Origin: Niallia nealsonii
Lineage (GTDB): Bacteria > Bacillota > Bacilli > Bacillales > Cytobacillaceae
DNA length: 64,000 nt
Assembly (NCBI RefSeq): GCF_002835805.1
Contig: NZ_PISE01000043.1
Coordinates: forward strand, 1 to 64,000
Reading direction: 5' to 3'
The notes below the pieces were generated by a model. It had not been told where the DNA came from and made no database searches. It saw nothing but the letters and a program-made list of their open reading frames with translations. Shown here in pieces: positions 25,436-34,146 of the stretch; the first letter of the stretch is position 1, and every line of letters starts with the position of its first letter. The position numbers were made by a program, and so were the translations under genes.

Positions 25436-25512
25436 TTAAGTAGATGGAATACACGTAGACTCCTGAGGGAATGCGAGATAGGCGAGGGGCAGAGCGAAGT
25501 GCGCTTGAGTTT
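25436..25512. repeat. Degenerate Bacillus-type dispersed repeat
   Basis: GACTCCTGAGGGAATGCGAG and GCAGAGCGAAGTGCGCTTGAG resemble the CTCCTGCGGGAAAGCGAG-type repeat of Bacillus chromosomes; compare 1684 and 40880. Confidence 0.5.
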
Positions 25513-25616
25513 AAAAGCAATAATCTATACGAAAACAGCCAATTAAAAAGAAAAGTTGGGAACATGGAAATCCAATTATCCATGGTCTCAACTAGCAAAG
25601 GAGTGAAGATGACACA

Positions 25617-25754
25617 TTGAATGAGATTATTTCTTTTATCAGCCAAGTTGGATTTCCGATTGTTGTAAGCTTCTACTTATTAAATCGGATTGAAGCAAAG
25701 TTAGATATTATGATTCAGTCTATTCAAAACTTATCTCGCTATAATATTGAGTAA
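25617..25754 (+). CDS. YvrJ family membrane peptide
   Basis: 45-aa peptide: NEIISFISQVGFPIVVSFYL, LNRIEAKLDIMIQSIQNLSR. This is the YvrJ pattern (short helix, VGFPI-V-FYLL-RIE). TTG start with AAAGGAG about 10 bases upstream; the ATG at 25609 runs into a stop after three codons. Completes the small-gene row. Function unknown. Confidence 0.8.
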   Translation: MNEIISFISQVGFPIVVSFYLLNRIEAKLDIMIQSIQNLSRYNIE

Positions 25755-26030
25755 GGAATAGAGTAGTAGAATACAAATAAATGAAGGATTTGCTTCTAAG
25801 AAATTAGTATTTTATGAGTAATTTTCTGAAAAATGAAAGGGTTTTCTATTGACGGAAATAGTTAAAGATGTTAAATTTACATTAACCGTTATGAAACGTA
25901 TTTGGTATTTACGATTCAAATGATCGAATAATAATTGTTTGAGAGATTGAAAGTAGAAATGCTTTATGCGCTTTTTAAAATGGTAAATTTTACACAAAGC
26001 TTTTGTAAGCTTATAGGAGGATTTTTTCAT

Positions 26031-26231
26031 ATGAAAAACGGTAAAGTAAAATGGTTCAATGCAGAAAAAGGTTTTGGATTTATTGAAGCAGAAGACGGAA
26101 ATGATGTATTCGTACATTATTCAGCAATCCAAGTAGAAGGATTCAAAGCATTAGAAGAAGGTCAAGAGGTTTCTTTTGAAGTGGTTGAAGGAGCTCGTGG
26201 ACCACAAGCTGCTAATGTAACAAAAATATAA
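26031..26231 (+). CDS. Cold shock protein (CspA/CspB family)
   Basis: 66-aa OB-fold RNA chaperone with RNP1 ([11 protein letters not shown]) and RNP2 ([10 protein letters not shown]) motifs. It keeps mRNA unstructured after cold shock. The ATG at 26031 has ATAGGAGG upstream. A leader of some 100 bases with little coding potential precedes it, as is usual for csp genes. Confidence 0.97.
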   Translation: MKNGKVKWFNAEKGFGFIEAEDGNDVFVHYSAIQVEGFKALEEGQEVSFEVVEGARGPQAANVTKI

Positions 26232-26249
26232 TAATAAATTTAATAAATG

Positions 26250-26286
26250 AAAAGCTGTCATTCTTTTAGAATGACAGCTTTTTTGC
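26250..26286 (+). terminator. csp terminator
   Basis: 14-bp stem AAAAGCTGTCATTC / GAATGACAGCTTTT with T-run. Confidence 0.9.
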
Positions 26287-26434
26287 ATGTGTTTTACTTG
26301 CAGCTAAAGCTACCTTCTTTATCAATAGGGGGAATGGAATAGATTCACACCTTCTTGCTGGAGATTATTTGTTATAATAGGGAAAGTAGTTTAATAGATG
26401 GCAAAAGAAATGAAAAAAGAATAGGAGGACATTT

Positions 26435-27580
26435 GTGAAATTTATTCATACAGCTGACTGGCATTTAGGCAAACTTGTACATGGCCTATATATGACAGAA
26501 GATCAAAGGCATATATTAAATCAGTTTGTGGACCTTGTGAAAGAAGAGAAACCTGATGCAGTTGTTATAGCAGGAGATTTATATGATCGTTCAATTCCTC
26601 CCCTCGATGCAATCAATTTATTGGACGAGGTTTTGTATACAATTAATGTGGAGTTAAACACACCGATTATTGCGATATCCGGCAACCATGATAGTGCAGA
26701 GCGTTTATCATTTGGAAGCTCTTGGTATCAGCAAAATAAGTTTTATTTAAATGGGAAAATTGAAAATAGTGTTAAACCTGTTTCTCTTAAAGGGGTTCAT
26801 TTTTATTTAGTTCCATATTGTGAGCCAGCAATTGTTCGACAGTATTTAGCAGATGAAAAAATTGTTTCCCATCATGATGCAATGGAAGCCATTGTGAATA
26901 AAATAGCTGAACAAATGGATTCATCTGTACCTAACATATTAGTGGGGCATAGTTTTGTACTTGGAGGGAAAACCACTGATTCAGAACGGGTTCTTTCTGT
27001 TGGCGGTACTGGCTGTGTTGGTGCAGAACTATTTTCCCCGTTTACATATACGGCATTAGGCCACTTGCACAGTCCAGATGCTTTGAACCATCCTTGTGTA
27101 AAATATTCTGGTTCGTTAATGAAATATTCCTTTTCAGAGGCAAAACAAAATAAATCTGTTTCTATTATCGAAATAACAGAGGATGGAAAGTTTACAGAAA
27201 CCTATCATTCCTTTACCCCTAAAAGGGATATGCGGGAATTAGAAGGGTATTTAGAGGAATTATTGGATCCCAAATTTTTTGAAAAACAAAAGCTAGATGA
27301 CTACTTAAAAATAACTCTTTTAGATGATGGAGCAATATTAGATCCAATTAATAAACTGCGCCAAGTGTATCCAAATGTGCTTCATTTAGAAAGAAAAAGG
27401 GATAATCTCGATCAAAAGCAAAAACAGTCGTTTGCGACAAAAAAAGAAAAACAAAAAACAGAACTAGATTTATTTGCTTCCTTTTATAAAGAAATGACAA
27501 CTTCTCCTTTTACGGAAGATAAGCGTTTAATAATGGAAAAAGTAATAGATGAGTGTAGGGGAGAGGAGAAAAGAACGTGA
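26435..27580 (+). CDS. sbcD: DNA exonuclease subunit SbcD (Mre11)
   Basis: 381-aa calcineurin-like phosphoesterase. Metal motifs in order: TADWHLG, VVIAGDLYDR, ISGNHDS, LVGHSF, ALGHLHSP. With SbcC it forms the Mn-dependent nuclease that cuts hairpins and protein-blocked DNA ends. GTG start with AGGAGG 6 bases before. Its stop overlaps the sbcC start (GTGA). Confidence 0.97.
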   Translation: MKFIHTADWHLGKLVHGLYMTEDQRHILNQFVDLVKEEKPDAVVIAGDLYDRSIPPLDAINLLDEVLYTINVELNTPIIAISGNHDSAERLSFGSSWYQQNKFYLNGKIENSVKPVSLKGVHFYLVPYCEPAIVRQYLADEKIVSHHDAMEAIVNKIAEQMDSSVPNILVGHSFVLGGKTTDSERVLSVGGTGCVGAELFSPFTYTALGHLHSPDALNHPCVKYSGSLMKYSFSEAKQNKSVSIIEITEDGKFTETYHSFTPKRDMRELEGYLEELLDPKFFEKQKLDDYLKITLLDDGAILDPINKLRQVYPNVLHLERKRDNLDQKQKQSFATKKEKQKTELDLFASFYKEMTTSPFTEDKRLIMEKVIDECRGEEKRT

Positions 27581-30500
27581 GACCCTTAAAGTTAACGATG
27601 CAGGCCTTTGGTCCCTATGCTAATAAAGAAGTGATTGATTTCAATGTTCTTGGCAACCGGACAATGTTTGTGATCTCAGGGAAAACCGGATCTGGAAAAA
27701 CAACGATATTTGATGGAATTAGCTATGCTATCTATGGAAAGGCAAGTGGCGAAGATCGAAATGGTCCAGAATTAAGAAGTCAGTTTGCAAAGGATTCTCT
27801 TCTGACAGAAGTGAAGCTTGAATTTAAACTTCGCAATAAACAATATTTAATTATTCGAACTCCCCAGCAAGAAAAAAAGAAAGAACGTGGAGATGGATAT
27901 CGTACGATTGGTGCCACCGCAGAGTTGTATGCATTTGATGAGAATGGGGAAAAAAAACTTGTTGCCTCTTCTATTCGGGATGTAGATGAAAAGATAAAAG
28001 AAATCATACAAATTGACAGCAATCAATTTCGGCAAATTCTTATGATTCCTCAAGGGGAGTTTCGGAAGCTATTAACGTCAGATAGTAAGGATAAAGAAGC
28101 CATCTTACAAAAACTTTTTCATACAGAAATGTATAAACGAGTGGAAGAAAAATTAAAAGAACAGGCAACTGGGTTAAAAAAATCAGTAGAACAGCAGCTG
28201 GTTAAGCGTACAAATAGGCTTAGCCATATAAAAAGTGTCTATCATGAAGCCTTGCAGGAGGCCTTAAAAGAAAACCCGGAAAATGATATTATGTTGCTTC
28301 CATTATTAGAGAAAGAAATAGAGATCATGGAAAGTAAGCTGCAAAAAATGAAAGAAACGTTAAAAGAAAAAAGCAGCGATCGAGATAAATTAAAACAACA
28401 GCTTTTTGATGGGGAAAATATATTAAAGCAAATGGAACTTCGGGATGCACTTGGCCTAAAAAAAGAAGAATTAGTTGCCAAACAAGAGGAGTACAAAGAA
28501 AAAGAAAAAACAGTCCAGTTAGCGCAAAAAGCCAACTTGCTGACAAAGCAGGAAGAAATATGCCATCATTTAAAAAGGCAAATTGATAAAAATGAAGCAA
28601 GTCTTGCGGGCAGCAAACAAAAGTTAGCAGATGTGAAACGGGGCTGGGAGCTTTCTGAACAGAAATTTAAAGAAGAAGAACAAAAAGAGCCAGCAAGGAA
28701 ACAATTAATCGAGCATCTCTCCTATTTAAAATCGATTCAGCAACATGTTCAGCTATTTGCAGAAAAAGAAAAAAATCTGTTTCTGCTATCCCAGGATTTA
28801 AAAGAAAGGGAAACAAAAAAATCTGCCCTTTTGGTGGAACAAAAAAAATTAGAAGACATGCTAGGGCTGTTCAAAAAAGAGAAACAGCAGCTAGATAAGG
28901 ATCAACTAACATTTTTAGCCAATAAAGAACGCTTAATAAATGTACAATATCTAGTCGAAAAGATAGAGAAATACAAACTAGTGGCGCAAAAAATAGATAG
29001 CTTAGTTTTGATGTTAGATAAAAGGGAAAAAGAAAGGACAAATGTCCAGCTTCGTTATGAAGATAGTTTGAAACTTTTAGAGAAATTACAAAGAGATTCC
29101 CATGCTGCACAAGCCTATTTTTTGGCAGAATCATTGGAGAATGATGCTCCTTGCCCAGTTTGTGGAAGTACCACCCATCCTCAATTAGCGAGCAAAAATG
29201 CTGGAATTTTTGTAGGAGAAGAAGATATAAAGGCAGCAAAAGCAGATACACAGAAATTAGAACAAGAAAAGTTTAATGCAGAAAATGCTTTTATAAAGCT
29301 TTTAACAGAAAAAACATTTTTGGAAGAAGAAAAAAAGGGTTGGATAAAGGAAATACAACACAGTATAGATTATTTTTCAAGTGAAACAGCAGCTGAATGT
29401 TACGAACAAATAACAAAAGATGCTGCAAGAATGAAAAAAGAGCAACAACTATTAGAAGAATCGATTAAAAAATCGCAAAAGGCAGAGGAATCGTTAAGAA
29501 ATATTGAAGGGCAGATTCAAAACGTAACACTAGACCAGGAAAAGACGAATGAAACGGTGCAAAAATTATCGATCTTGTTTGCGGAACAACAGGCAGAAAT
29601 AGCAAATATTAAAAAAACAATCCCGGAAGAGCTTCGAGATGTCAATCGCTATCAAAAGGCCATCCACCGAGAGCAGCAGGAGTTAGCTAGACTAGAAAAT
29701 GCTTTAAAAGAGGCGCAAAAGGCATTAGAAAAAGCGAAAGAATTATGGCAAATAGAAACAACGAAACAAGAAGAACTAAATATTCGCCTACTAGAATTAA
29801 AAGAACAGTTAAAACAAGAGCGGACTATTTTTCTTGAGAATATGAAACAACAAGGCTTTGAGACATATAGTTTATTTATGGCAGCGAAATTGCCGGAAGT
29901 GGAAATAGAAGGACTATTGAAAAAGATTCAAGCATACCGAGAAGAATATCGATCGGTCAGTGATAGATATCAAGATTTATATGAAATGCTCAAACATACA
30001 GAAAAACCGGATATAGAAGCAGTAAAGACAGAATTAGACAAGTTGGATGCATGCTTGCAAAACTTGCAGCAAGAGCAAACTAACTTGCTTATCAACATAA
30101 AAGAGAATAAACAGATAAACGACGAAGTGACAGAGCTTAATGAGGAAATCAAAGAGCTGGAAGAGCAATATAAACTAGTAGGGCATTTATATGATATTAC
30201 AAGGGGGCAAAATACATATCGCATTACATTTGAACGATTTGTATTGGCAGCATTTTTAGATGATATTTTACAAGAAGCCAACAGCAGGCTTTTAAAAATG
30301 ACAAGCGGCCGCTATCAGCTAGTAAGAAAGGCAGACCGCTCAAAAGGCAATGTGCAAAGCGGATTAGAACTGCTCGTATTTGACCAATACACAGGACAAG
30401 AAAGACATGTGAAAACATTATCTGGTGGAGAAAGTTTTAAAGCAGCACTATCATTGGCCCTTGGCTTAGCAGATGTTGTGCAAAACTATGCTGGGGGTGT

Positions 30501-30714
30501 TTCATTAGAAACGATGTTTATTGATGAAGGGTTTGGAACATTAGATCCTGAGTCGTTAGACCAAGCAATTGAAACATTAATGGACATTCAAAGTACTGGA
30601 AGATTAGTAGGAATCATTTCCCATGTACCAGAGATAAAAGAAAGAATGGAAGTCCGTCTAGAAGTGATCGCAGGACAAACAGGAAGCACAACAGAATTTC
30701 GTTTTCTTACCTAA
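27577..30714 (+). CDS. sbcC: DNA exonuclease subunit SbcC (Rad50)
   Basis: 1045-aa SMC-like ATPase. Walker A is SGKTGSGKTTIFDG (about residues 34-47); long coiled coils follow, with the zinc-hook CPVCGS near residue 526 dimerising two molecules. The C-terminal lobe has the ABC signature LSGGESFKAALSLALGLAD and Walker B METMFIDEGFGTLD. Full length. GTG start, overlapping sbcD by four bases, with GGGGAGAGGAG upstream. Confidence 0.97.
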   Translation: MRPLKLTMQAFGPYANKEVIDFNVLGNRTMFVISGKTGSGKTTIFDGISYAIYGKASGEDRNGPELRSQFAKDSLLTEVKLEFKLRNKQYLIIRTPQQEKKKERGDGYRTIGATAELYAFDENGEKKLVASSIRDVDEKIKEIIQIDSNQFRQILMIPQGEFRKLLTSDSKDKEAILQKLFHTEMYKRVEEKLKEQATGLKKSVEQQLVKRTNRLSHIKSVYHEALQEALKENPENDIMLLPLLEKEIEIMESKLQKMKETLKEKSSDRDKLKQQLFDGENILKQMELRDALGLKKEELVAKQEEYKEKEKTVQLAQKANLLTKQEEICHHLKRQIDKNEASLAGSKQKLADVKRGWELSEQKFKEEEQKEPARKQLIEHLSYLKSIQQHVQLFAEKEKNLFLLSQDLKERETKKSALLVEQKKLEDMLGLFKKEKQQLDKDQLTFLANKERLINVQYLVEKIEKYKLVAQKIDSLVLMLDKREKERTNVQLRYEDSLKLLEKLQRDSHAAQAYFLAESLENDAPCPVCGSTTHPQLASKNAGIFVGEEDIKAAKADTQKLEQEKFNAENAFIKLLTEKTFLEEEKKGWIKEIQHSIDYFSSETAAECYEQITKDAARMKKEQQLLEESIKKSQKAEESLRNIEGQIQNVTLDQEKTNETVQKLSILFAEQQAEIANIKKTIPEELRDVNRYQKAIHREQQELARLENALKEAQKALEKAKELWQIETTKQEELNIRLLELKEQLKQERTIFLENMKQQGFETYSLFMAAKLPEVEIEGLLKKIQAYREEYRSVSDRYQDLYEMLKHTEKPDIEAVKTELDKLDACLQNLQQEQTNLLINIKENKQINDEVTELNEEIKELEEQYKLVGHLYDITRGQNTYRITFERFVLAAFLDDILQEANSRLLKMTSGRYQLVRKADRSKGNVQSGLELLVFDQYTGQERHVKTLSGGESFKAALSLALGLADVVQNYAGGVSLETMFIDEGFGTLDPESLDQAIETLMDIQSTGRLVGIISHVPEIKERMEVRLEVIAGQTGSTTEFRFLT

Positions 30715-31261
30715 TGGCTACCTGTTAAAACGGGGTCTCCCTTTGACCATAAGCCTTAAACTAATAATAAAAGAGCAATCCAATAAGTTGATTTTATCAT
30801 CTATTGGGCTGCTCTTTTTTGTTCATCCTCTAGTGGGGAGGAAAGGAGAAAGGGGAAAAAAGAGGCAACGGAGAATAAAAGAGAAGTTTGTTGATTGTTC
30901 TTTATAAAATGGTCAAATTATTTGTTGTAGGAATACGATTCAATCATTCAATAAAAGGTCCATGTTGTCATTACTTTTGGAAATAGATAATGATTATTAG
31001 CGGACTGCCCAATAAGGCAATTTTTCGGGAATTTAAGGAAATAGAAATATTGCTGTAATTATTGTCCTAATTTTGTTGAAAAAGGGCGAAGAAATGTATA
31101 GTTTAATAGGCACTTATACATATTTTTTACTAGTTTTTTATTCTTTTAATCCCTATAAATGTAAAAATATAATATTTTTACCATCTTACCCATTTTTTAT
31201 AGATAGGAATGTAAACTTTTACTACTTAGAATAAATGATAGATAGACAGTCAGTAATTTAT
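30715..31261. other. Intergenic with terminator
   Basis: After sbcC a terminator (AAAGAGCA-TCCAATA / TATTGGGCTGCTCTTTTTT, 30769-30820) is clear. The rest to repeat copy 3 is AT-rich and I see no gene. TTTTTACTAG...-type AT tracts near 31120-31260 probably hold the promoter of the hydrolase gene. Confidence 0.6.
30769..30820 (+). terminator. sbcC terminator
   Basis: Interrupted stem AAAGAGCA..CCAATA / TATTGG..TGCTCTTTTTT. Confidence 0.85.
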
Positions 31262-31418
31262 CGTGCATAAACGGGCAGTAAGATTCCCGCCTAAGGATTA
31301 TAGGAGAGATTAGAAAAATCTAGTTGGGGGATAAACTTGCCCGTAAAAGCCCGATTGGTTCCACTCACATTCAGTGGGGAAATAGAAAACGCTCTCTACT
31401 GATGAAAGATTCACTTTA
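31262..31418. repeat. Dispersed structured repeat, copy 3 (leader of hydrolase gene)
   Basis: 157 bases after TTTAT, ending 21 bases before the ATG of the LysM-NlpC gene. ACGGGC pairs with GCCCGT around an inner stem (TTCCCGCCTA / TAGTTGGGGG with wobbles); a second domain pairs CAGTGGGGA with TCTCTACTG. Ends TTCACTTTA. Here the repeat must be part of the 5' untranslated leader if transcription starts upstream of it. Confidence 0.75.
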
Positions 31419-31439
31419 CCAACAAAGGAGTTTATAGGA

Positions 31440-32420
31440 ATGAAAAAGCAACTACTAACAATAGCGACCGCAACAGGATTATTATTTACTGCGTTTCAAG
31501 GAAATGCCAGTGCACATGAAAAGAACTATAAGGTAAAATCAGGAGATTCACTATCGAAAATCTCAAAAACTTATAATCTAACAGTAGCTAAAATAAAAGA
31601 ATATAATGGACTGACAACAGATTTTATTAAAGTGGGCCAAAATTTATCGCTGTTGCCTATACATACTCATTATACTGTACGATCTGGAGATTCTTTATCC
31701 AAAATAGCAAAAGCAAAAAATACAACGGTGGCAAAACTAAAAGAGATCAATAACTTAAAGAGTGATGCTATTAAAATAGGGCAGTCTCTTATGATTCCAA
31801 GCACAAAAACTACTAGCAGTACAGGAAATACTACTAGCTCTGCCAGTTCCAATACAGCAAATACTCATTATACCGTACAATCTGGAGATTCTTTATCCAA
31901 AATAGCAAAAGCAAAAAATACAACGGTGGCAAAACTAAAAGAGATCAATAACTTAAAGAGTGATGTTATTAAAATAGGGCAGTCTCTTATAATTCCAAGT
32001 ACAAAAACTACTAGCAGTACAGGGAGTATTTCTAGTTCTACTGGCTCTACTAGTTCCAGTACAGCAAAAGCAAGTGCTGTAGTGGCAGAAGCGAAAAAAT
32101 ATATCGGCGTTCCATATGTATGGGGAGGCAGTACACCATCTGGCTTTGATTGCAGCGGTTATGTAAATTATGTGTTTAATAAAGTCGGTATTTCCATTCC
32201 TAGAACGGTTGCAACCATATGGAATGCAACGAAAACGGTTTCTTCACCAAAGGTTGGCGATTTTGTATTTTATGAAACAGGTACAGGACCATCTCATTTA
32301 GGCATTTATATCGGCAATAATCAATTTATTCATTCAGGAAGTTCAACAGGTGTAACAATTACCAGCATGAGCAATAGTTATTGGAGCAGTCGCTATTTAG
32401 GTGCAAAAACAGCATTTTAA
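31440..32420 (+). CDS. Secreted LysM-NlpC/P60 peptidoglycan endopeptidase
   Basis: 326-aa protein. Signal peptide 1-25 (ends GNASA), three LysM domains (KNYKVKSGDSLSKIS; HYTVRSGDSLSKIA; HYTVQSGDSLSKIA) with Ser/Thr linkers, and an NlpC/P60 domain with Cys in FDCSGYVNYVF, His in PSHLGIYIG and His in FIHSGSS. Like LytF/CwlS it cuts D-Glu-DAP bonds in cell separation. LysM 2 and 3 with linkers are near-identical at the DNA level. AAAGGAG lies 9 bases before the ATG. Confidence 0.94.
   Translation: MKKQLLTIATATGLLFTAFQGNASAHEKNYKVKSGDSLSKISKTYNLTVAKIKEYNGLTTDFIKVGQNLSLLPIHTHYTVRSGDSLSKIAKAKNTTVAKLKEINNLKSDAIKIGQSLMIPSTKTTSSTGNTTSSASSNTANTHYTVQSGDSLSKIAKAKNTTVAKLKEINNLKSDVIKIGQSLIIPSTKTTSSTGSISSSTGSTSSSTAKASAVVAEAKKYIGVPYVWGGSTPSGFDCSGYVNYVFNKVGISIPRTVATIWNATKTVSSPKVGDFVFYETGTGPSHLGIYIGNNQFIHSGSSTGVTITSMSNSYWSSRYLGAKTAF
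31665..32023 (+). repeat. Recent tandem duplication of a LysM-linker unit
   Basis: Units 31665-31825 and 31863-32023, each 161 bases, differ at about five positions. Each encodes one LysM domain plus TKTTSSTG linker. In-frame, so the protein gained a third LysM. Confidence 0.9.
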
Positions 32421-32722
32421 AAGCAAGTGAGAACTTCTTTCTATAGGTAGCAGTTATAATAGAAGAAAAGAGAATTTGTTATTAGAGAAAGAAGTTTTCT
32501 TTCATATATATCTTATAGGGGAAAACATTTGGTTAGAAGACCAAATGTTTTTTTATATAAAAAGATTTAATAATAGGAAGAAGATAATCAAAAAAATGAA
32601 AATGAAATATGTGTAGAAAGAATTTTTTTGTCGTTTTTTGTCACTTTAAGTAGAGTGTGTTTTATATTAATAACTATGTCTATTCACTTTAGCATAAGAA
32701 AACAGAAAAAGGGGGAAATCGT
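32421..32722. other. Intergenic with terminator
   Basis: Contains the hairpin AACATTTGGT / ACCAAATGTT with T7 (32524-32555) and the AT-rich promoter region of the symporter. Nothing else seen. Confidence 0.6.
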
Positions 32723-34009
32723 GTGAAAAAATATGGTTTAGCTATTCAAATATTAATCGCACTAGTTCTAGGCGTTGCGGTTGGAGCAATATTTCATGGA
32801 AGTGAATTGCTAATTAGCATATTAACTCCAATTGGAGATATTTTTCTACACTTAATAAAAATGATTGTTGTGCCAATTGTTGTGGCAGCATTAATCGTTT
32901 CTATTGCAGGAGTTGGAGATATTAAAAAGTTAGGAAGATTAGGCGGAAAGACTATTCTTTACTTTGAAATAATTACAACAATTGCCATTCTTTTTGGTAT
33001 GCTTGTAGGGAATGTGTTCCAACCAGGTCTTGGAGTGAACCAAGAGGGATTGGAAAAGTCAGATATTTCTCAATATCAGCAATCTTCTGAAGCGACAAAA
33101 GACAGCCATGGGATTGGGGATATCATAACACACATTGTGCCAACAAATGTTATCTCAAGTATGGCAAATGCTGATTTATTGCCAATTATTTTCTTCTGTG
33201 TGCTATTTGGTTTAGGAGTAGCTGCAATTGGAGAAAAAGGAAAACCGGTTTTATCTGTCACCGAAGGGGTGCTAGACGCCATGTTCTGGGTGACAAACCA
33301 AGTGATGAAGTTTGCTCCATTTGGTGTATTTGCAATAATTGGTGTGACTATATCTAAATTTGGTGTCGGCACATTAATACCACTAGCAAAATTAGTTATA
33401 CTAGTTTATATAACAATGATTTTCTTTGTTATAGTTGTGTTAGGAATTGTTGCAAAAATCGCGAAAGTAAATATTTTTACACTATTAAAAGTATTAAAAG
33501 ATGAATTGATATTAGCTTATAGTACGGCAAGTTCTGAAGCTGTACTGCCGAGATTAATGGATAAAATGGAGAAATTTGGTTGCCCAAAATCGATTGCTTC
33601 TTTTGTTATTCCAACAGGATATACATTTAACTTAGATGGATCTACCATTTATCAAAGTATTGCTTGTTTATTTATCGCACAGATGGCAGGAATTGAACTT
33701 TCTATTGCTCAACAAATTATGCTTGTATTAGTATTAATGCTTACTTCTAAAGGTATTGCAGGCATTCCTGGTGCATCATTTGTTGTTATTGTTTCTACAT
33801 TAAGTTCGATGAATATACCGGTAGAAGGCATTGCTGTAATACTAGGTGTCGACCGTATTATGGATATGCTTCGTACCGTTGTTAACGTAGTAGGAAATGC
33901 ATTAGCAACCATTGTGATGAGCAAATGGGAAGGCGAGTTTGATGAAGAAAAATCAAAAAAGTATATTGCTGAAGTGAAAAAATCTGCCGAAGAAGCGAAA
34001 GCGGCATAA
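32723..34009 (+). CDS. Glutamate/dicarboxylate:cation symporter (DAACS)
   Basis: 428-aa membrane protein of the GltP/GltT/DctP family with eight membrane helices and two re-entrant hairpins. Hairpin 1 holds the serine-rich YSTASSEAVLPRLMDKME, helix 7 TGYTFNLDGSTIYQ, and hairpin 2 SKGIAGIPGASFVV. It imports glutamate, aspartate or C4-dicarboxylates with protons or sodium. AAAGGGGGA lies before the GTG start. The GlnK-GlnL sensor pair follows, which suggests an amino-acid substrate under its control. Confidence 0.92.
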   Translation: MKKYGLAIQILIALVLGVAVGAIFHGSELLISILTPIGDIFLHLIKMIVVPIVVAALIVSIAGVGDIKKLGRLGGKTILYFEIITTIAILFGMLVGNVFQPGLGVNQEGLEKSDISQYQQSSEATKDSHGIGDIITHIVPTNVISSMANADLLPIIFFCVLFGLGVAAIGEKGKPVLSVTEGVLDAMFWVTNQVMKFAPFGVFAIIGVTISKFGVGTLIPLAKLVILVYITMIFFVIVVLGIVAKIAKVNIFTLLKVLKDELILAYSTASSEAVLPRLMDKMEKFGCPKSIASFVIPTGYTFNLDGSTIYQSIACLFIAQMAGIELSIAQQIMLVLVLMLTSKGIAGIPGASFVVIVSTLSSMNIPVEGIAVILGVDRIMDMLRTVVNVVGNALATIVMSKWEGEFDEEKSKKYIAEVKKSAEEAKAA

Positions 34010-34038
34010 AAAAGGGTGATTACCATCACTCTTTTTTT
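34008..34038 (+). terminator. Symporter terminator
   Basis: AAAAAGGGTGAT / ATCACTCTTTTTTT, 4-base loop, starting at the stop codon. Confidence 0.88.
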
Positions 34039-34146
34039 CTTTTTTCTTTCTTAGATTAACTGTTCGTTCATGCTGTCACTATTTGGGGCATTGAATTGTA
34101 TGCTGACAATAGATATACTAGTGGCAACAAAAGTGTGGGGGACCCA

